A DNA stretch of 6,510 nt from Firmicutes bacterium UBA2595 (GCA_002339745.1 DDKP01000172.1:630-7139), one strand, 5' to 3'. Counted from the first letter of the stretch, positions 1 through 6,456 are shown. A program made the numbers and translations. Notes: generated by a model not told the origin, from the letters alone.

Positions 1-1703
1 GGGAAATTTTGCCCCAGCTTTGCCTGGAGCTGATTAACAGGTTGTCTTTCCCGAAACCCATGCGCTGGGGCCACAAAGAAATGCGGTTTGCCCGCCCTAT
101 CAGGTGGCTGCTGTCCCTGTTCGGGGACGAAGTAATTCCTTTTGAGGTAGAAGGATTGGGATCCGGCAGAATTACATACGGCCACAGGTTTCTGTCCAAA
201 GGCCCTGTTGAAATCGACAACGCGACCGATTATGTCCGTATCATGAAGGACCGGTATGTGATAGTTAATCACGCTGAAAGGAAAGAGATGATCTGGAACC
301 AGGTTACCACCCTTGCCCGGCAGGAAGGGGGGGAAGTTGTCCCGGATGACGACCTCTTGGAAGAAATTACCCAGTTACTGGAGTATCCCACAGCATTGTG
401 CGGGACCTATGATGAGAAGTACCTCCGGCTGCCCAAGGAGGTCCTCATCACACCCATGAGGGAGCACCAGAGGTATTTTCCGGTAGTTGGGCCTGACGGA
501 AAACTGCTAGCCAAATTTATCACCCTCAGAAATGGCACGGACGCATTCCTCGACATTGTCAGGGAGGGAAACGAAAAGGTTCTCAGGGCCAGGCTGGCAG
601 ATGCGGAGTTTTTCTACGAAGAAGACCTGAAGGTTCCCCTCAGGGAAAATGTGGGCAAATTAAAGAAGATTGTTTTTCATGAAAGCCTCGGGACAGTATA
701 TGAAAAAGTAGAGCGGATTCAGGCCCTTGGCAGCTTCCTGGCAAGTGAGCTGAATGTCGATGACACCGAAGTCACAGACGACATCAAACAGTCCGCATAT
801 CTCTGTAAAGCCGACCTGGTAACCAACATGGTTTACGAGTTTCCCGAGTTACAGGGGATAATGGGGAGGGAGTACGCCGCCCGCGGCGGGGAGAAAAAAA
901 CAGTGGCTGAAGCCATCTTCGAGCATTACCTCCCCCGCTTTTCCGGAGACATCCTGCCTCAGACGGTAGCAGGTCGAATTACCAGCATAGCGGATAAAAT
1001 TGACACAATCGTTGGATGCTTTGCAGTGGGGATCCAGCCCACCGGGTCCCAGGACCCATATGCCTTAAGGCGTCAGGCCCTGGGGATCTGCCATATTGCC
1101 CTGGATGCAAAACTCAACTTCTCTTTGACAGGACTGGTCAATGAAGCTTATAAACTTTACGATGGTAAGATTAAAGCCAGACTTTCAATGGAAGAGACCC
1201 GGTCGGAAGTCCAGGAATTTTTCCGGCAGCGCCTGAAAAACATCTTTACAGACAAAGGAATGACATATGATGTAGTGGATGCGGCGCTGGCTGCCGGGTA
1301 TGACAGGTTTACCGATACCCTGCTGAGGGTTGACGCCCTAACGAACCTGCGCAGCCAGGAAATTTTCGACAAGCTTCTCACAGCGTACACGAGAGTAGCA
1401 AACCTGGCTAAAAACGCTACCGTTCATGAGATTAATCCCGAACTGTTTACCGAGCAGGTCGAACACAACCTGTTAACGGAATACGTCAAGGCCAGGGATG
1501 AGATGAAAATTTTCCTGGAAGAGCGCCAGTACAGGCAGTTCCTGCAGAGGTTTGCCCTGCTCCAGCAGCATATTGACAATTTCTTTGAAGGCGTCATGGT
1601 AATGGTGGAAGACGAAAACATTAAAAACAACAGACTGGCCCTGCTCAGGAATATTGCCGATCTTACCCGGCCGGTGGCAGACCTGACCAAAATTGTAGCC
1701 TGA
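1..1703 (+). CDS. glyS: Glycyl-tRNA synthetase beta subunit, 5'-truncated by the window edge
   Basis: Beta subunit of the bacterial alpha2-beta2 glycyl-tRNA synthetase, which charges tRNA-Gly in the cytoplasm. The beta chain mainly supplies tRNA recognition. The reading frame is open from base 3 (GAA ATT TTG...), so the TTG at 9 is an internal Leu codon and not a start. About 566 residues are visible. From memory the family is near 690, so roughly 120 N-terminal residues lie upstream. Numbering from the Leu at base 9, conserved blocks in order are MRWGHKEMRFARPIRW (18-33), TYGHRFLS (56-63), LPKEVLITPMREHQRYFP (141-158), ADAEFFYEEDLK (197-208), CKADLVTNMVYEFPELQG (266-283), IADKIDTIVG (327-336), GSQDPYALRRQ (346-356), and the C-terminal FFEGVMVMVEDENIKNNR (525-542). 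The C-terminus is complete, ending with TGA. The alpha subunit gene glyQ would be expected just upstream. No convincing terminator follows the stop, so read-through into ccpN is possible. The identification is very secure. Confidence 0.97.
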   Translation, partial: EILPQLCLELINRLSFPKPMRWGHKEMRFARPIRWLLSLFGDEVIPFEVEGLGSGRITYGHRFLSKGPVEIDNATDYVRIMKDRYVIVNHAERKEMIWNQVTTLARQEGGEVVPDDDLLEEITQLLEYPTALCGTYDEKYLRLPKEVLITPMREHQRYFPVVGPDGKLLAKFITLRNGTDAFLDIVREGNEKVLRARLADAEFFYEEDLKVPLRENVGKLKKIVFHESLGTVYEKVERIQALGSFLASELNVDDTEVTDDIKQSAYLCKADLVTNMVYEFPELQGIMGREYAARGGEKKTVAEAIFEHYLPRFSGDILPQTVAGRITSIADKIDTIVGCFAVGIQPTGSQDPYALRRQALGICHIALDAKLNFSLTGLVNEAYKLYDGKIKARLSMEETRSEVQEFFRQRLKNIFTDKGMTYDVVDAALAAGYDRFTDTLLRVDALTNLRSQEIFDKLLTAYTRVANLAKNATVHEINPELFTEQVEHNLLTEYVKARDEMKIFLEERQYRQFLQRFALLQQHIDNFFEGVMVMVEDENIKNNRLALLRNIADLTRPVADLTKIVA

Positions 1704-1740
1704 TTGAGTAACCATAAAAAATTCTATCATTTTTCGAGGT

Positions 1741-1750
1741 AAAAGGAGGA
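1741..1750 (+). other. Orphan Shine-Dalgarno sequence in the glyS-ccpN spacer
   Basis: AAAAGGAGGA is a near-ideal ribosome binding site, but no ATG, GTG or TTG follows at a workable distance. The only codon at about the right place is ATC at 1752, which opens a 13-codon frame ending in TAA. It may be a relic of a lost gene start, a non-canonical leader peptide, or chance in purine-rich DNA. Confidence 0.3.
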
Positions 1751-1768
1751 CATCAGGGATAAATATAG

Positions 1769-1774
1769 TATAAT
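1769..1774 (+). promoter_or_regulatory. Candidate -10 box upstream of ccpN
   Basis: A perfect TATAAT lies about 60 bases before the ccpN start, in a strongly AT-rich spacer. No TTGACA-like -35 box is visible 16-19 bases upstream and there is no extended TGn motif. A second box, TATAAC at 1798-1803, also lacks a -35 partner. A promoter for ccpN, PDRP and ppdK is expected about here because glyS is a housekeeping gene, but the exact element is uncertain. Confidence 0.35.
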
Positions 1775-1814
1775 AATAAAAGTATTTTCATAATTAGTAT
1801 AACACTTTGTCTTC

Positions 1815-1827
1815 AGAAGGATGGTGA
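1815..1827 (+). promoter_or_regulatory. Ribosome binding site that places the ccpN start at GTG 1833
   Basis: AGAAGGATGGTGA resembles the consensus AGAAAGGAGGTGA. The GGTGA part ends 5 bases before GTG 1833, which is normal spacing. The in-frame ATG 1821 and GTG 1824 lie inside this purine tract, leaving almost no gap to AGAAGG. They are therefore more likely part of the binding site than true starts. Confidence 0.55.
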
Positions 1828-1832
1828 GCGCC

Positions 1833-2468
1833 GTGGAACTTACCAAGAGACAGGAACAGATCGTTGAGATCGTGAAACGAGAGGGCCCCATTACTGGTAG
1901 ACAAATCGCCGAGAAGCTATCCCTGATCAGGGCGACACTGCGCCCTGACCTTACTTTGTTGACAATGGCGGGAATACTTGAAGCCCGGCCCCGGGTGGGT
2001 TACTATTTTACCGGTAAAACGCCCATGAATCTTGTTGCCAAAGCGCTGCAGAGGATTAAAGTGGGTGATGTCAAATCGGTACCTGTCGTTATCCGTGAAA
2101 ACACCACCGTTTACGACGCTGTAGTACAGATGTTTCTGGAAGACGTCGGTACCCTTTTTGTGGTCAGGGAAGGAGGTTACCTGGAAGGGGTTGTTTCCAG
2201 GAAAGACCTTCTGAAAGCGACAATAGGCGGGTCTGACATCCAAAAAATGCCAATCAGCGTAATCATGACCCGTATGCCAAACCTGATAACCACCACCCCT
2301 GACGAATCTGTCGTGCTTGCGGCAAAGAAGCTCGCCTCCCGGGAAGTAGACGCCGTACCTGTTGTTAGGACTGTAGACGACAACGGTACAGAAGCGCTGG
2401 AAGTAATCGGGCGGATTACAAAAACCACCATTACCCGAATATTTGTGGAATTAGCCGAAGGGAAGTAA
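1833..2468 (+). CDS. ccpN: CcpN-type transcriptional regulator: winged helix plus two CBS domains
   Basis: Homologue of Bacillus CcpN (YqzB), the repressor of gluconeogenic genes such as gapB and pckA when glucose is plentiful. With the GTG start at 1833 the protein has 211 residues; the in-frame ATG at 1821 would add four (MVSA). Numbered from that ATG, a winged helix-turn-helix spans about 6-63. It includes KRQEQIVEIVKREGPITG (9-26), the recognition-helix region LSLIRATLRPDL (33-44) and the wing ARPRVGYYFTGK (55-66). Two CBS domains follow at about 82-134 (VGDVKSVP...VSRKDLLKA) and 144-208 (PISVIMTRMP...IGRITKTTI); paired CBS domains usually sense adenine nucleotides. No signal peptide or membrane segment is present. 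The stop overlaps the ribosome binding site of the PDRP gene, so the two are almost certainly co-transcribed. Position beside PDRP and ppdK suggests a role at the pyruvate/PEP node; direct control of ppdK is inference. The family call is firm, the effector is unknown. Confidence 0.92.
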   Translation: MELTKRQEQIVEIVKREGPITGRQIAEKLSLIRATLRPDLTLLTMAGILEARPRVGYYFTGKTPMNLVAKALQRIKVGDVKSVPVVIRENTTVYDAVVQMFLEDVGTLFVVREGGYLEGVVSRKDLLKATIGGSDIQKMPISVIMTRMPNLITTTPDESVVLAAKKLASREVDAVPVVRTVDDNGTEALEVIGRITKTTITRIFVELAEGK

Positions 2469-2476
2469 AGGAGGTG
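2467..2476 (+). promoter_or_regulatory. Strong ribosome binding site of the PDRP gene, overlapping ccpN stop and the annotated-type GTG
   Basis: AAAGGAGGTG overlaps both the ccpN TAA (2466-2468) and the only upstream canonical start of the PDRP frame, GTG 2474. A ribosome bound here would be set 8 bases from the in-frame ATA codon at 2483, not on GTG 2474. For GTG 2474 the only other purine tract is AAGGGAAG (2458-2465), a poorer match. Confidence 0.7.
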
Positions 2477-3298
2477 GCAGGAATAACAACCGAAGATAAG
2501 CACCTGGTCGTATACGTGGTATCGGATTCAGTCGGTGAAACCGCGGATTTTGTGACCAGGGCTGCCGTTAGCCAGTTTGATACCGGTTTTATCATCAGGC
2601 GGGTATCCTATGTCAACAGCCAGGCACATATATCCGAGGTAATCAACGAAGCTAAAGAAGCTCCGGGAATAATTGCATACACCATAGTACTTCCCGAACT
2701 GAAGGAGGCGCTGGTTAGAGAGGCTTCAAAGGAGGGGATCCCCATAGTCGATGTTTTGGGGCCGATGATGGACACCCTGGCCAAAGTATCGGGGCGTGTT
2801 CCCAAGATGAAGCCCGGGCTGCTGCACAAACTGGACAGGAATTACTTCAGAAAGGTTGAGGCGATAGAATTTGCCGTCAAATACGATGACGGCAAGGATC
2901 CACGGGGCATTACCAGGGCCGATGTGGTGATTATAGGGGTTTCACGGACTTCCAAGACCCCGCTCTGCATGTACCTTGCCCACAAGAGCGTGAAAGCTGC
3001 CAATGTGCCGCTGGTGCCTGAAGTCAAGCCGCCTGAAGAGATATTTGGTCTGCCCAAAAATAAGGTTATCGGTTTGACCATCAAACCCGAACTTCTTAAT
3101 GAAATCAGGCAGGAAAGGCTGAGGACGCTCGGGCTTAAATCAGGGGCGGATTATGCCAGCCTGGAGCGGATACTTATAGAGCTGGATTATGCCGAAGGCA
3201 TAATGCGCAGGGCCGGCTGCCCGGTAATAGATGTATCCAACCGGGCTGTCGAGGAGACTGCCAGCAAAGTTCTCGAGATTATAAGACACAGTTTATAA
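2474..3298 (+). CDS. yqfL: Pyruvate,phosphate dikinase regulatory protein (PDRP; ADP-dependent kinase / Pi-dependent phosphorylase)
   Basis: Bifunctional switch for PPDK, of the DUF299/YqfL family. In this family the protein inactivates PPDK by ADP-dependent phosphorylation of an active-site threonine and reactivates it by Pi-dependent removal, yielding PPi. It has 274 residues, counted from GTG 2474. Visible features are the N-terminal VVSDSVGETADFV (15-27), VEAIEFAVKYDDGKDPRG (128-145), the P-loop-like GVSRTSKTPL (155-164) followed by YLAHK (167-171), NVPLVPEVKPPEE (177-189), and the C-terminal GCPVIDVSNRAVEETA (248-263). The length is normal for the family. The start is uncertain: the ribosome binding site overlaps GTG 2474 and is better spaced for ATA 2483, which would remove three residues before the conserved region. 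The related PEP synthase regulators (PpsR) share this fold, but the ppdK gene 33 bases downstream makes PPDK the likely target. It is probably co-transcribed with ccpN and ppdK. Confidence 0.95.
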   Translation: MAGITTEDKHLVVYVVSDSVGETADFVTRAAVSQFDTGFIIRRVSYVNSQAHISEVINEAKEAPGIIAYTIVLPELKEALVREASKEGIPIVDVLGPMMDTLAKVSGRVPKMKPGLLHKLDRNYFRKVEAIEFAVKYDDGKDPRGITRADVVIIGVSRTSKTPLCMYLAHKSVKAANVPLVPEVKPPEEIFGLPKNKVIGLTIKPELLNEIRQERLRTLGLKSGADYASLERILIELDYAEGIMRRAGCPVIDVSNRAVEETASKVLEIIRHSL

Positions 3299-3299
3299 T
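3294..3299 (+). promoter_or_regulatory. TATAAT box before ppdK, possible internal promoter
   Basis: TATAAT overlaps the PDRP stop codon, and an AT-rich stretch (3292-3320) runs on to the ppdK ribosome binding site. The -35 position 17 bases upstream reads TCTCGA, a poor match. An internal promoter would let ppdK be made in excess over its regulators, but the sequence support is weak. Confidence 0.25.
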
Positions 3300-3331
3300 A
3301 AATTATTTTTAATGTTATAAGGGGGATAGAC

Positions 3332-5992
3332 ATGGCAAAGAAGTATGTATACCTGTTCGAAGAAGGAAAAGCGGACATGAAAGGATTACTGGGAGGCAAG
3401 GGGGCCAACCTGGCCGAGATGACCAATATCGGCCTGCCGGTTCCTCCCGGTATAACGGTGACGACAGAGGCGTGCAACGACTATTACGCCGGGGGCCGTA
3501 CCATGCCGGAAGGCCTGGAAGAGGAAATCAAGGAAAAGATGTCTGTTCTGGAACAGAAAATCGGCAAGAAGTTTGGGGATACCAACAACCCGCTTCTTCT
3601 GTCAATACGTTCGGGGGCCAAATTTTCCATGCCGGGAATGATGGATACCATCCTCAACCTCGGTCTTAATGACCAAACCTGTGAGGCCATGATTAAGGCA
3701 ACCGGTAACGAGAGGTTCGTAATGGACTGTTACCGCAGGTTTATCCAGATGTTCAGTGGTGTTGTTCTTGGACTCGAACACCATAAATTCGAGAGTGTTC
3801 TTGAGGCACAAAAGGAAAAACGCGGCGTACATTTCGATACCGAACTTGATGCCAATGACTTAAAGGAAGTTGTTGAGGTCTACAAAAATGTAGTTAAACG
3901 TGAAACCGGCAGGGATTTTCCCTCCGATCCCATGGAGCAGCTGCTACTGGCTGTACAGGCGGTATTCGGTTCCTGGAACAACCAGAGGGCTATCGTATAC
4001 CGCCGGTTGAACCAGATTCCGGATGACCTGGGGACAGCGGTTAATATCCAGTCCATGGTGTTCGGAAACATGGGTGAAGATTCCGGAACGGGCGTAGCCT
4101 TTACCCGCAACCCCTCAACCGGGGAAAAAGCCCTCTACGGTGAGTACCTGATGAATGCCCAGGGTGAGGACGTGGTTGCCGGCATCAGGACACCCCAACC
4201 TATTAGCAAACTCCAGGAAGAGATGCCGGATATCTACAAGCAATTTTCAGATATCTGTATCCTTCTGGAGAAACACTACAAGAATATGCAGGACATTGAG
4301 TTTACCATTGAGAGAGGGAAACTTTACATACTGCAGACCCGTCATGGGAAGAGGACCGCTTCCGCTGCCATCAAGATTGCCGTTGACATGGTTGACGAAG
4401 GCCTTATTGACAGGAAGGAGGCCGTCCTGCGGGTTGAGGCCGGGGCGCTGGACCAGCTGCTGCACCGGAGGATCGACCCATCGGCCAAGTTTGATGTGAT
4501 TGCTAAGGGCCTGCCCGCTTCACCGGGCGCGGCTTCCGGCAAAGTTGTATTCGATGCCGATGAGGCGGAAAAACTCAGCCAGACCGGAGAGAAAGTGCTG
4601 CTGGTCCGGACCGAGACAACTCCTGATGACATTCACGGTATCGTGGCAGCCCAGGGCGTGCTCACCAGCCGTGGCGGTATGACCAGCCATGCGGCTGTAG
4701 TAGCCAGGGGTATGGGGAAACCTTGTGTCTGCGGCTGTGAAGCTATCAAAATAGATTATGATGAAAAAAATTTCAGGGTAAACGGACTGGTGGTCAGGGA
4801 AGGGGATATTATCTCCATTGACGGCGCTTCCGGACAGGTTATCCTGGGTAAGGTTCCAATGATCGAGCCTGAATTGTCTCCCGAGTTCCAGAAGCTCCTG
4901 GAGTGGGCCGACGAAATCCGGACCATGGCCGTCAGGGCCAATGCCGATACGCCGGAGGATGCCAGGAAAGCCCGGGAATTCGGCGCCGAAGGTATCGGTC
5001 TCTGCCGCACCGAGCACATGTTTATGGCCCAGGACAGGCTACCAATCGTCCAGGAAATGATCCTGGCTGAGACCACGGAAGACCGGGAAGTTGCTTTATC
5101 CAAACTCCTGCCTATGCAGCAGGGAGATTTCTACGGCATCCTGAAGGCGATGGAGGGGTACCCGGTATATATCCGCCTCCTGGACCCGCCCCTGCATGAA
5201 TTTCTCCCCAACCTGGAAGAATTACTCGTCGAAATAACCGAACTCAGGTGCACCAACGGTGACAGAAACCTGTTGAAGGAAAAAGAAGAACTTCTCCGCA
5301 AAGTAAGGCAGCTCCATGAATTCAACCCGATGCTGGGTCATCGCGGATGCCGCCTGGCTGTAACCTGGCCGGAGATTTATGCTATGCAGGTAAGAGCTAT
5401 TTACCAGGCGACTGCCCAGCTTATCAGGGAAGGGATCGACGCCAGGCCCGAAGTGATGATTCCCCTGGTTATCCACGTCAGCGAGCTCAAGATGCTCCGC
5501 GAACAGGCCGTTGAGATTGCCAAGGCAGTCCAGGAAGAGCAGAACGTTGCTTTTGACATCCACGTCGGCACGATGATCGAGCTCCCGCGGGCATGCGTAA
5601 CCGCCGGCGAGATTGCCGCCCAGGCCGATTTCTTCTCCTTCGGAACCAATGACCTGACCCAGACCACCCTTGGATTCAGCCGGGATGACGCGGAAGGCAA
5701 ATTCCTGCATGAATATATCAACAAAAAAATTCTTTCGGAGAACCCCTTTGTGGTACTTGACATAGACGGGGTAGGCAAACTGGTTAAGATGGGTACTGAC
5801 CTGGGCCGTCAGGCCAATCCCAACTTAAAGGTCGGTATATGCGGGGAGCACGGCGGTGAGCCGATATCTATCGGTTTCTGCCACAAGATTGGCATGGATT
5901 ATGTAAGCTGTTCGCCATACCGGGTGCCTATCGCCAGGCTGGCTGCCGCCCAGGCCGCCGCCGGCGGGGAGAGCAGTGTAAGCACAAAGTAG
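3332..5992 (+). CDS. ppdK: Pyruvate, phosphate dikinase (PPDK)
   Basis: Cytoplasmic enzyme interconverting pyruvate + ATP + Pi and PEP + AMP + PPi, used by anaerobes for PPi-linked glycolysis or for PEP synthesis. It has 886 residues; the Clostridium symbiosum enzyme has about 874. The ATG is preceded by AAGGGGG (3319-3325) at 6 bases. The N-terminal ATP-grasp domain (about 1-340) has GGKGANLAEM (21-30), RSGAKFSMPGMMDT (93-106), GTGVAFTRNPSTGEK (252-266), DIEFTIE (321-327) and LYILQTR (331-337). The swivelling phosphohistidine domain (about 390-510) has GGMTSHAAVVARGMG (448-462), with catalytic His453 and regulatory Thr451. The C-terminal TIM-barrel PEP/pyruvate domain has LCRTEHMF (557-564), RLLDPPLHEF (615-624), HEFNPMLGHRGCRLAVT (662-678), MIELPRA (748-754), FGTNDLTQ (770-777) and GICGEHGGEP (835-844) with catalytic Cys837. 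No key residue is missing. A segment near 625-660 is some 8 residues longer than recalled for C. symbiosum. The PDRP gene directly upstream implies threonine-phosphorylation control. It probably ends the operon. Confidence 0.98.
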   Translation: MAKKYVYLFEEGKADMKGLLGGKGANLAEMTNIGLPVPPGITVTTEACNDYYAGGRTMPEGLEEEIKEKMSVLEQKIGKKFGDTNNPLLLSIRSGAKFSMPGMMDTILNLGLNDQTCEAMIKATGNERFVMDCYRRFIQMFSGVVLGLEHHKFESVLEAQKEKRGVHFDTELDANDLKEVVEVYKNVVKRETGRDFPSDPMEQLLLAVQAVFGSWNNQRAIVYRRLNQIPDDLGTAVNIQSMVFGNMGEDSGTGVAFTRNPSTGEKALYGEYLMNAQGEDVVAGIRTPQPISKLQEEMPDIYKQFSDICILLEKHYKNMQDIEFTIERGKLYILQTRHGKRTASAAIKIAVDMVDEGLIDRKEAVLRVEAGALDQLLHRRIDPSAKFDVIAKGLPASPGAASGKVVFDADEAEKLSQTGEKVLLVRTETTPDDIHGIVAAQGVLTSRGGMTSHAAVVARGMGKPCVCGCEAIKIDYDEKNFRVNGLVVREGDIISIDGASGQVILGKVPMIEPELSPEFQKLLEWADEIRTMAVRANADTPEDARKAREFGAEGIGLCRTEHMFMAQDRLPIVQEMILAETTEDREVALSKLLPMQQGDFYGILKAMEGYPVYIRLLDPPLHEFLPNLEELLVEITELRCTNGDRNLLKEKEELLRKVRQLHEFNPMLGHRGCRLAVTWPEIYAMQVRAIYQATAQLIREGIDARPEVMIPLVIHVSELKMLREQAVEIAKAVQEEQNVAFDIHVGTMIELPRACVTAGEIAAQADFFSFGTNDLTQTTLGFSRDDAEGKFLHEYINKKILSENPFVVLDIDGVGKLVKMGTDLGRQANPNLKVGICGEHGGEPISIGFCHKIGMDYVSCSPYRVPIARLAAAQAAAGGESSVSTK

Positions 5993-6000
5993 CTGTATTA

Positions 6001-6102
6001 GGGGGGTACGGGTTACTCCGGCACCACGGAGCTTGGCGCTGAAAAACCTTGGGCGCAGTCGCTCCTTGTCGGTACCTTGAGCAACCCGTACCCCTCTTTT
6101 TT
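6001..6102 (+). terminator. Structured RNA element / elaborate intrinsic terminator after ppdK
   Basis: Starting 8 bases after the ppdK stop, GGGGTACGGGTT (6003-6014) is the exact reverse complement of AACCCGTACCCC (6083-6094). Two more pairs (G6001-C6096, and G6002-U6095 as a wobble) extend the stem to 14. It is followed by TTTTTT at 6097-6102, the layout of a Rho-independent terminator. The enclosed 68 bases are far larger than a normal loop and contain a hairpin CTCCG/CGGAG (6016-6020 / 6027-6031). A possible second stem is GCGCTG (6036-6041) with CAG-T-CGC (6056-6062). The T-run lies only on the + strand side. This could be a ppdK terminator with a branched head, or a separate small RNA ending at the same point. 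It does not match any riboswitch or ncRNA consensus I can recall. Confidence 0.75.
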
Positions 6103-6120
6103 GGTTGGTAAAATGATACT

Positions 6121-6149
6121 GTTGAGCGCCGGATTGACCGGCGCTCAAC
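6121..6149. repeat. Perfect 12-bp inverted repeat with 5-base loop
   Basis: GTTGAGCGCCGG (6121-6132) and CCGGCGCTCAAC (6138-6149) are exact reverse complements around ATTGA. The stem is GC-rich, but neither strand has a T-run after it, so it is not a standard intrinsic terminator. It could protect the 3' end of an RNA, be a protein binding site, or be a dispersed repeat unit. Confidence 0.85.
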
Positions 6150-6155
6150 TCGAAG

Positions 6156-6179
6156 GAAGGTTTGCGTACGCAAACCTTC
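6156..6179. repeat. Perfect 24-bp palindrome with no spacer
   Basis: GAAGGTTTGCGT (6156-6167) is followed at once by its exact reverse complement ACGCAAACCTTC (6168-6179), centred on CGTACG. In RNA it would fold into a hairpin of about 10 pairs with a GUAC loop. AGATTTTAATGG follows, a poor T-run, so termination on the + strand would be weak. As DNA it is a symmetric site of the kind bound by dimeric proteins. It lies 6 bases after the previous inverted repeat. Confidence 0.85.
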
Positions 6180-6399
6180 AGATTTTAATGGTCCTGCACC
6201 GAAACGATAGTTTTTCGCTTTGTTCAGGATTACTGAAACAGAACCGGAAAACATGGTTCAATGAACTGGCTATTTTGTATGAATTGTGGAAGGTTGTTTA
6301 AAACTTTTTAGGTATACAAGTTTTTTTGGAAAAAATAGAGTGGAATTTTTTTATGGCGGGGTAGAAAAACATTTTAAAAATATTATGAGCAAATAACGC
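6180..6399. other. AT-rich non-coding stretch after ppdK
   Basis: No supported gene is present. A 37-codon frame from ATG 6188 to TAA 6301 has no ribosome binding site and no recognisable product. Short imperfect repeats of GTTC/GAAC occur at 6221-6266, for example GTTCA-A-TGAAC in 6255-6266. From 6300 to 6370 there are several T- and A-tracts (6305-6309, 6321-6327, 6330-6335, 6346-6352, 6364-6368), which could bend the DNA. This looks like intergenic sequence before a gene outside the window. Confidence 0.6.
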
Positions 6400-6430
6400 C
6401 CCTTACTTTTACTGGTAAGGGATTTGTTTT
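6400..6430 (+). terminator. Weak intrinsic terminator-like hairpin
   Basis: CCCTTAC (6400-6406) pairs exactly with GTAAGGG (6415-6421) around an 8-base loop, followed by ATTTGTTTT. The stem is short and the T-run is interrupted. It could end a transcript crossing this spacer on the + strand, but there is no obvious gene for it to serve. Confidence 0.35.
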
Positions 6431-6456
6431 GTCAACTGATTGATGTTGCTTACAGT
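6429..6456 (+). promoter_or_regulatory. Weak candidate promoter at the right end
   Basis: TTGTCA (6429-6434) and TACAGT (6451-6456) are separated by 16 bases and resemble sigma-A -35 and -10 boxes. This could drive a gene starting beyond the window. Such matches are common by chance in AT-rich DNA, and no coding start is visible before base 6510. Confidence 0.2.

Noticed and set aside
1717..1734. Terminator after glyS (AAAAAT / ATTTTT)
   Set aside because: The stem is only A-T pairs with no GC core, too unstable for intrinsic termination.
4520..5017. 165-codon - strand frame inside ppdK
   Set aside because: It lies opposite the catalytic His region of ppdK, whose coding is certain; long antisense frames are common in GC-balanced conserved genes.
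6001..6096. Small transposon-like element with 14-base terminal inverted repeats
   Set aside because: The flanks show no target-site duplication and the T-run directly after the right arm fits a terminator better.
6001..6102. Known riboswitch or housekeeping RNA (SRP RNA, 6S RNA, c-di-GMP or fluoride riboswitch, hammerhead or twister ribozyme)
   Set aside because: None of the conserved cores I know for these families appears, and the position after a stop codon with a T-run does not suit a riboswitch for ppdK.
5928..6254. 108-codon - strand frame overlapping the ppdK 3' end
   Set aside because: No ribosome binding site precedes it, it is antisense to conserved ppdK sequence and to the hairpins, and its composition is that of a shadow frame.
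6077..6301. 74-codon + strand frame starting at TTG 6077
   Set aside because: It starts inside the stem of the structured element, runs through both inverted repeats, has no ribosome binding site and resembles no protein I know.
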